The notes below the pieces were generated by a model that saw nothing but the letters and a program-made list of their open reading frames with translations, was not told the DNA's origin and made no database searches. A DNA stretch of 64,000 bases. Origin: an uncultured Lachnospiraceae bacterium. GTDB taxonomy: Bacteria > Bacillota > Clostridia > Lachnospirales > Lachnospiraceae. The position numbers were made by a program, and so were the translations under genes. Shown here piece after piece: positions 59,401 through 64,000 of the stretch (the first letter of the stretch is position 1; each line of letters begins with the position of its first letter). The stretch spans positions 186,512-250,511 of the forward strand of contig CAJTOO010000002.1 in assembly GCA_910577735.1 (NCBI GenBank). The letters run 5' to 3'.

Positions 59401-62400
59401 ATGTTTATGATTGAATTATTAAAAGCCATATCTAACTTGGGTTCTGCAGAGACAGAAAATCTCTTAGTAACTGCCGGAGAAAGCACTTTGAAGAATATTA
59501 AAAGTGCCCATGAGTGGAGAAAAATACTAGTAGATACCGGAGAATTTTTTATTGAGAATGAAAAAACGGCAGTACAGTTTTTTGATGATTTATCCTACAC
59601 TCTTGCAAGAGAAAATATGGAGGAAGTTGCTAAAAACTTACAGAATACAGATGGATATGAACTGAAAAAACGCTTATTTAGAATGTTGATGCAGCTTATG
59701 GTGAAATATGAAATCAATCATGAATTGGCGGAATCCTATTGCTTAAGGATAATGTATGTAATTTTAGAGCAAATAAAAGTAATTGATCCTGATAAATATG
59801 AACATTATTTTCTGCAGGAATGGAAAGACGAGCAGGAAGCGAACTTTGAGGAATTACGGAAAAAGCTTGATAAAATGTCAAATGATATTACCTTATATCA
59901 AAAGCAGAATATGAAAATCGAGTCATCCGGACAAATGGATATAATCCTCAGGCGTAGCACAGCACCGGCCATAGGGATTGAATTTTTTCAAGTGGATGAC
60001 GAACATTTTCAGGAAGAATTTGAGGAATATAGGTTTGGCGAAATGGTCTATGTGAGAGGTCGGTGTCGGGAGGAAACGATTTATTGTATTCTTAATGAAC
60101 TTTGGAGGCTGAATGAAAAGAGACCTGTGTATGTGGTAAAAAGTTTGGAGTCTTGGCAGAAGTTACAGGATATTTCCAGTGAGAACAATATTTATATTCC
60201 CTGGTTTTACGCAGATGAGATCGCGGCAATTGAAAATAACACCAACATTTTTGTGTTGAATGAAAGTACGCCGGTATATACGAGGGATGTCATTAAATTA
60301 AGACCTAGGACTCGGGATACCATATCAAGATGCCTGCGAGAAGCAGGTATGGAATGGGATAAAGCATATGCCTTGATTGAAGATACTCATGGACTTTATA
60401 TCCCCATGAAAAAGCATCTATTTCGGGGAGAGTATTTGAAGCGTCCGGAATGGATGGACGGTATCAGAGATAAGGCGAAGAAGATTTGTCTGCTTTTGGG
60501 AAAATGGGAAGAAATCGAAGGGGATAAGCTAATTGTTGAAAGCCTTTATGGAGAAGCGTATGAGAATTTCATCGAAGAGATTTTACCTTATACGAAAGGT
60601 GAGGATCCTTTTCTTTATGTCACTAAAAGCAATTACGGAAACTGCTCTTTATTCTATTGTTTGGCCAGTACGGAAAATACGTGGGAATGCCTGGACATAT
60701 CGTTAGATGATCCATTATGGAAAAAGTTTATCGAGATTTTCATGGAAGTTCTAAATGAATCGGAAAATTTGTTTACTTATTCAACACAGGAGAAACTATT
60801 GGCTCAAATTAAGGGGGAAAAGCTATTCTGGTCTGAGACTCTCAGAAAGGGTATGATCAGGACGTTGATTATGAAAGGATTTTACAAGAAAGAGGGAAAT
60901 TGCCAGCCGGTAATGGACAGGGTAGTTGGCAGAATACTGGATTATATCTGTACAGAAAAACAGTGGTCCTATATTTCTACTTTCTGGACGGATTTGTGTG
61001 AGATATCCCCTAAGGCAGTGTTGGAGAGAGTGGACAGGGAATTTACCGAACCCACAGGACTTATGGGATTATTTGAAAACCAAAGCAGTGATTTTCTATT
61101 TGAACGAAACGCATATATCAATATTTTGTGGGGGATTGAACAATTTCTTGTTCAGAAAGAGTTTGTCTGGGACGGGCTTCGATGGTTGTTGAAATTGGAT
61201 GATCGCAATTATGAGTATAACTCGAATGCTCCAAAAGATACTTTTGCAAAGGTATTCTGTACGTGGTATAATTTTTCGGCGTTCAGAACGCCAGAGGAAA
61301 AAGCCAAGGCTGCAGAATCAGCAATTAAGTTAAGCTGTAATTTTTGGACATATCTGTACGAAGCAATTCCCCATCATGTCGGAAGTATGATAGGAGGATT
61401 ATCTGAACCTAAATACAGAGATCATACAATGATGGAACCGGTGACAATGGAAGATATGCAGACAGTGTCTGCAAGTTATGTAAAGATTCTTTTGAATCAC
61501 ATGGATTTTTCTGTTGAAAAATGGAATAAAATGTTAAAAGTAACCGAAGATTTTGATTGGGAGATGCGAAAGAATGTATTTGGCAGGTTGCTGTATGAAG
61601 TGACTCAAATGAACGATTATGAAATTATAAGTATTAAAAATAATATCAGAAAGACGATATATCGACATAGATTTTTTGCTTCTTCTTCCTGGGCTATGTC
61701 GGAGAAACAGCTGCAGGAATATGAGCAGTTGCTGGATAAGATTCATATCAGTCAAGCCGAATATGAGTATGAATATTTATTTTTTGGAGATAGAGAGTAC
61801 CCCCTGCTTCATCCGGTGCCATACGAAACAAAAGGAGAAAAGGCAAGTAATGAGCGTGTTACGGAAAATCTGATTCAGGAAAAGTTGCTTGAATTTCAAA
61901 GTAAACACTATCATTTAGAAATATTGGCAGAATTATGCGGTAAAGAACAATACAGTTCTTTAGGGCACCATTTGGCGAAGTACTGGAAGGGTGGAAAATG
62001 GGATTTTGAAACCTTCGCAATTCTGTTAAAAGTTCAGCCATCCGGTACTATGGCAGTGGACTATATGTCAAATGTTATTGGCGAAAAGGTGAGCTTATAC
62101 CCTGATATTATTTCAAAAGTAAAACAATTGGGGTATTCGGACGAAATTATATCAAAAATTTATCATTCAGAAACATTTTGGACAGAGAATATTCCCCTGA
62201 TTTCTGATGCATCTGACAGCATAAAAAGGCTTTTTTGGAAGTTGCCAGTTTCATGCAGAAAGAGTAACGTTCGATGGGTTGTGAATGAGAGTAAAAAGTA
62301 TTCAGATTTGAATATCTTTTTGCAGCATTTGTATTGGCTGCATCATGATAGTCCGTTGAGTGCGAGAGAGATCTTTTCCTATATGGAGGGGATTGAACGG

Positions 62401-63132
62401 ATGCCAAATACTCAAAATACTCAGATGACAGATTATTATATGGAACAGTTTCTTGAAATCATGCAAAAGGAGTTTTTGTATGATGACGACAAATGTTTGA
62501 GAATTTCCCAAATAGAAATATTCTTCATGAATCTTTTGGAGTGGGATAATATGAAATGTTTTCATCATATCATCAAGAAATCACCGGAACTCTTCGCTCA
62601 GTTGGTAGCAGTTCTCTATAAAAAGGATCATGAACCAAAAGAAGCCAATAAGCCGGATGAACAATATTTGCACAACATGTATACTGTGTATCATAAAGCA
62701 CATTTTTGTCCGGCAGAAGAGAAAGGGGAAGTAAAGGAAGAAAGACTTCGGCAATGGGTTAAAAAATTTAGAATCTTGTTGGAGCAAAATGATCAGGTCA
62801 ATTTATTTGGTTCTATGTTGGGCCGTTTGTTTTCATTTTCACCGATTGGAAAGGATGGGTATGAGCCATGCGAGGCAGTGCGAGTTCTCATCGAAGACTA
62901 TTTTGATGATAGAATGCTCAGAAGTTATGAATCTGCGGTTTATAATCGGAGAGGGGTATATAGTCCGTCTGCTGGGAAAGAAGAACTGCGGATAGCGGAA
63001 GCGTTCAGAACTAATGCGGAATATTTAACCCTCAAATATCCAAAAACTGCAAAGATTTTTTACAGTCTGTATTACAGATATAAAAGAGAATCTGAACGGG
63101 AAAGGACGGATGCGGAAAATGGGCAGTACTGA
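59401..63132 (+). CDS. Large protein of unknown function (1243 residues), possible defence protein
   Basis: A 1243-residue, probably cytoplasmic protein that I do not recognise. Visible: a helical N-terminus (to about residue 170) ending in a coiled-coil-like segment; a middle segment (about 205-370) alternating predicted strands and helices (FGEMVYVRGRCREETIYCIL, RPVYVVKSLESWQKL, NIYIPWFYADEIAAIENNTN, IKLRPRTRDTISRCLREAGM), resembling an NTPase-like core without a Walker A lysine; then about 850 residues of mostly helical sequence, as in STAND-type sensors. It is clearly more AT-rich than the cobalamin genes 29 bases upstream and its stop overlaps a protein kinase start, suggesting a transferred two-gene cassette. 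ATG 59401 follows GAAGAGGTAAG. A defence role is inference. Confidence 0.6.
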   Translation: MFMIELLKAISNLGSAETENLLVTAGESTLKNIKSAHEWRKILVDTGEFFIENEKTAVQFFDDLSYTLARENMEEVAKNLQNTDGYELKKRLFRMLMQLMVKYEINHELAESYCLRIMYVILEQIKVIDPDKYEHYFLQEWKDEQEANFEELRKKLDKMSNDITLYQKQNMKIESSGQMDIILRRSTAPAIGIEFFQVDDEHFQEEFEEYRFGEMVYVRGRCREETIYCILNELWRLNEKRPVYVVKSLESWQKLQDISSENNIYIPWFYADEIAAIENNTNIFVLNESTPVYTRDVIKLRPRTRDTISRCLREAGMEWDKAYALIEDTHGLYIPMKKHLFRGEYLKRPEWMDGIRDKAKKICLLLGKWEEIEGDKLIVESLYGEAYENFIEEILPYTKGEDPFLYVTKSNYGNCSLFYCLASTENTWECLDISLDDPLWKKFIEIFMEVLNESENLFTYSTQEKLLAQIKGEKLFWSETLRKGMIRTLIMKGFYKKEGNCQPVMDRVVGRILDYICTEKQWSYISTFWTDLCEISPKAVLERVDREFTEPTGLMGLFENQSSDFLFERNAYINILWGIEQFLVQKEFVWDGLRWLLKLDDRNYEYNSNAPKDTFAKVFCTWYNFSAFRTPEEKAKAAESAIKLSCNFWTYLYEAIPHHVGSMIGGLSEPKYRDHTMMEPVTMEDMQTVSASYVKILLNHMDFSVEKWNKMLKVTEDFDWEMRKNVFGRLLYEVTQMNDYEIISIKNNIRKTIYRHRFFASSSWAMSEKQLQEYEQLLDKIHISQAEYEYEYLFFGDREYPLLHPVPYETKGEKASNERVTENLIQEKLLEFQSKHYHLEILAELCGKEQYSSLGHHLAKYWKGGKWDFETFAILLKVQPSGTMAVDYMSNVIGEKVSLYPDIISKVKQLGYSDEIISKIYHSETFWTENIPLISDASDSIKRLFWKLPVSCRKSNVRWVVNESKKYSDLNIFLQHLYWLHHDSPLSAREIFSYMEGIERMPNTQNTQMTDYYMEQFLEIMQKEFLYDDDKCLRISQIEIFFMNLLEWDNMKCFHHIIKKSPELFAQLVAVLYKKDHEPKEANKPDEQYLHNMYTVYHKAHFCPAEEKGEVKEERLRQWVKKFRILLEQNDQVNLFGSMLGRLFSFSPIGKDGYEPCEAVRVLIEDYFDDRMLRSYESAVYNRRGVYSPSAGKEELRIAEAFRTNAEYLTLKYPKTAKIFYSLYYRYKRESERERTDAENGQY

Positions 63133-63379
63133 TGCAATAAATCCTGAGACCGGAATGGAGATTAGTGGCAGGTTTGGGACATATAAACTTATAGAAAAAA
63201 TTGGCGGAGGAGGAAACGGTACAGTATATTCGGTTGAAGTGATAAATGACGGAAAACAATTGCCTGAGGGAGAATGCTTTGTCATAAAAATACTGAACGT
63301 CAGCTCCTGTGGAGATAAGGAACGAGAAAAGAGATTTGAAAAGGAAATCAAACCTAGATTATTCACGGCACAGCCGTGA
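63110..63379 (+). pseudogene. N-terminal fragment of a Ser/Thr protein kinase, cut by an IS element
   Basis: Residues 21-81 (GTYKLIEKIGGGGNGTVYSV, then EGECFVIKIL and EKRFEKEIK) are the start of a Hanks-type kinase with the glycine loop and the ATP-binding Lys60. Sequence homology ends at Lys81; the next eight codons (PRLFTAQP, then TGA) come from the end of the IS element that begins near 63353. The kinase is therefore disrupted unless the rest lies beyond the element. It overlaps the 1243-residue gene by 23 bases, so the two formed one unit. Confidence 0.75.
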
Positions 63380-64000
63380 AAATGGCTGAAAGCCAAATAG
63401 TTTCTGTGTTTTAACTGAATATTGCTTTTCACCTATTAAGTGAATGAAAAAAGAGCATCCATTTATGGTATAATTAAGGTGTCGAATCTTAAATAATAAC
63501 CCTAAAAGGAGCCCTTTATGAGTATTGTAAACACCTTATCACTAGAAAGCAATAGACAGATTAAAATAAATTTCAACGGAGGCGATTTATCCTCCGATGC
63601 AGGCTTACTTCTTATCAAAGAATTCGTAAACAAACTTGGCATTGATAAGCTTTTGAGCAGTATTTTCAAAACCAATGACTCTGCTTTGTTTCGATATCAC
63701 ACGGATCAGGAAAACCTGCTCCAGATGATATATATGATCATTGCAGGCTACTTTGAAGATGATGCTTCCGATGAACTTACAAATGATCCTGTATTCAAGT
63801 CTGTACTTGAAAAAGATGCCCTTGCATCACAGCCTACTGTATCAAGATTTTTTAACCGTATGGATAAAGATACCTTAAGCCAGTTCCTTACGATTGGCAG
63901 AATGCTGCGGAAGAAAATTTACAGCATCCAGGTACCGCAGGCTGTTATTCTGGATCTTGATTCCACTCTCCTTGATACATATGGTAGACAGGAAGGCAGA
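63353..64000 (+). mobile_element. IS1380-family insertion sequence (left part, runs off window)
   Basis: The element appears to begin at CCTAGATTATTCACGGC (63353), where the kinase reading frame is lost. A hairpin TTCACGGC-ACA-GCCGTGAA (63362-63380) lies at the end, followed by a promoter-like TGG-TATAAT (63469-63474) and a transposase gene. The right end and target duplication are outside the window, so the exact border is inferred. Confidence 0.75.
63518..64000 (+). CDS. IS1380-family transposase (5' part)
   Basis: 161 codons up to the window edge. INFNGGDLSSDAGLLLIKEF, ASQPTVSRFFNRMD and VILDLDSTLLDTYGRQ (first catalytic Asp region) are typical of IS1380-type DDE transposases. ATG 63518 is preceded by AAAAGGAG. 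The gene continues past the window. Confidence 0.88.
   Translation, partial: MSIVNTLSLESNRQIKINFNGGDLSSDAGLLLIKEFVNKLGIDKLLSSIFKTNDSALFRYHTDQENLLQMIYMIIAGYFEDDASDELTNDPVFKSVLEKDALASQPTVSRFFNRMDKDTLSQFLTIGRMLRKKIYSIQVPQAVILDLDSTLLDTYGRQEGR

Noticed and set aside
1..64000. tRNA, rRNA genes and CRISPR arrays
   Set aside because: No cloverleaf-like or rRNA sequence and no regularly spaced repeats were noticed by eye; a tRNAscan or CRISPR search was not possible.

Overview
The window looks like chromosome of an anaerobic, spore-forming gut Firmicute, most likely a Lachnospiraceae member. Reasons: a spoIIA operon and spoVA genes with a SigG-type promoter, a T-box leader in front of valS, GH130 mannan enzymes, an anaerobic (cbi-type) cobalamin cluster, and strong AGGAGG ribosome sites. 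No rRNA, tRNA or CRISPR array was found.

Layout. 0-5.4 kb: a radical SAM/DUF4130 DNA-metabolism pair, a small HPr-like protein without the active-site histidine, and an XPD/DinG-type helicase. 5.4-7.5 kb: a non-coding stretch with DnaA-box-like sites, a GH13 amylase, and a 37-codon leader ORF with promoter and terminator. 7.5-11.1 kb: a heterodimeric ABC exporter with one degenerate ATP site. 11.2-20.8 kb: a beta-mannan oligosaccharide locus (LacI and AraC regulators, sugar-binding lipoprotein, two permeases, cellobiose 2-epimerase, two GH130 phosphorylases). 20.9-24.2 kb: trkA-trkH and a DUF6465 protein. 24.4-27.0 kb: a PadR-DUF1700-DUF4097-PspC envelope module behind two matching palindromic operators. 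27.1-30.8 kb: an ECF S component, a CmpB-type membrane protein and a 7TM-PAS-GGDEF-HD-GYP protein. 30.9-38.7 kb: T-box, valS, a FapA-like protein, folC, and small/TPR proteins. 38.8-42.6 kb: spoIIAA-spoIIAB-sigF and, convergent to it, spoVAA-AB-AC. 42.7-59.4 kb: a truncated chemotaxis receptor, cbiL with a PPOX gene, an Rpn-type nuclease, then a long cobalamin run (cbiD, F, G, H, J, ET, A, cobT, U, S) mixed with GNATs, an alpha-hydroxy-acid oxidase and a DUF512 protein. 59.4-64.0 kb: an AT-rich island with a 1243-residue unknown protein and a Ser/Thr kinase cut by an IS1380-family element that runs off the window.

How it works together: the mannan locus imports and phosphorolyses mannosyl-glucose and manno-oligosaccharides; the cobalamin genes cover most corrin-ring methylations plus nucleotide-loop assembly, but cbiC, cbiP and cbiB are not here; the sporulation genes are the forespore SigF module and part of the dipicolinate channel. 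The least explained parts are the 59.4-63.4 kb pair, the leader ORF at 7325-7438, and a 15-16 bp DNA word repeated on both strands across 38.9-56.4 kb.
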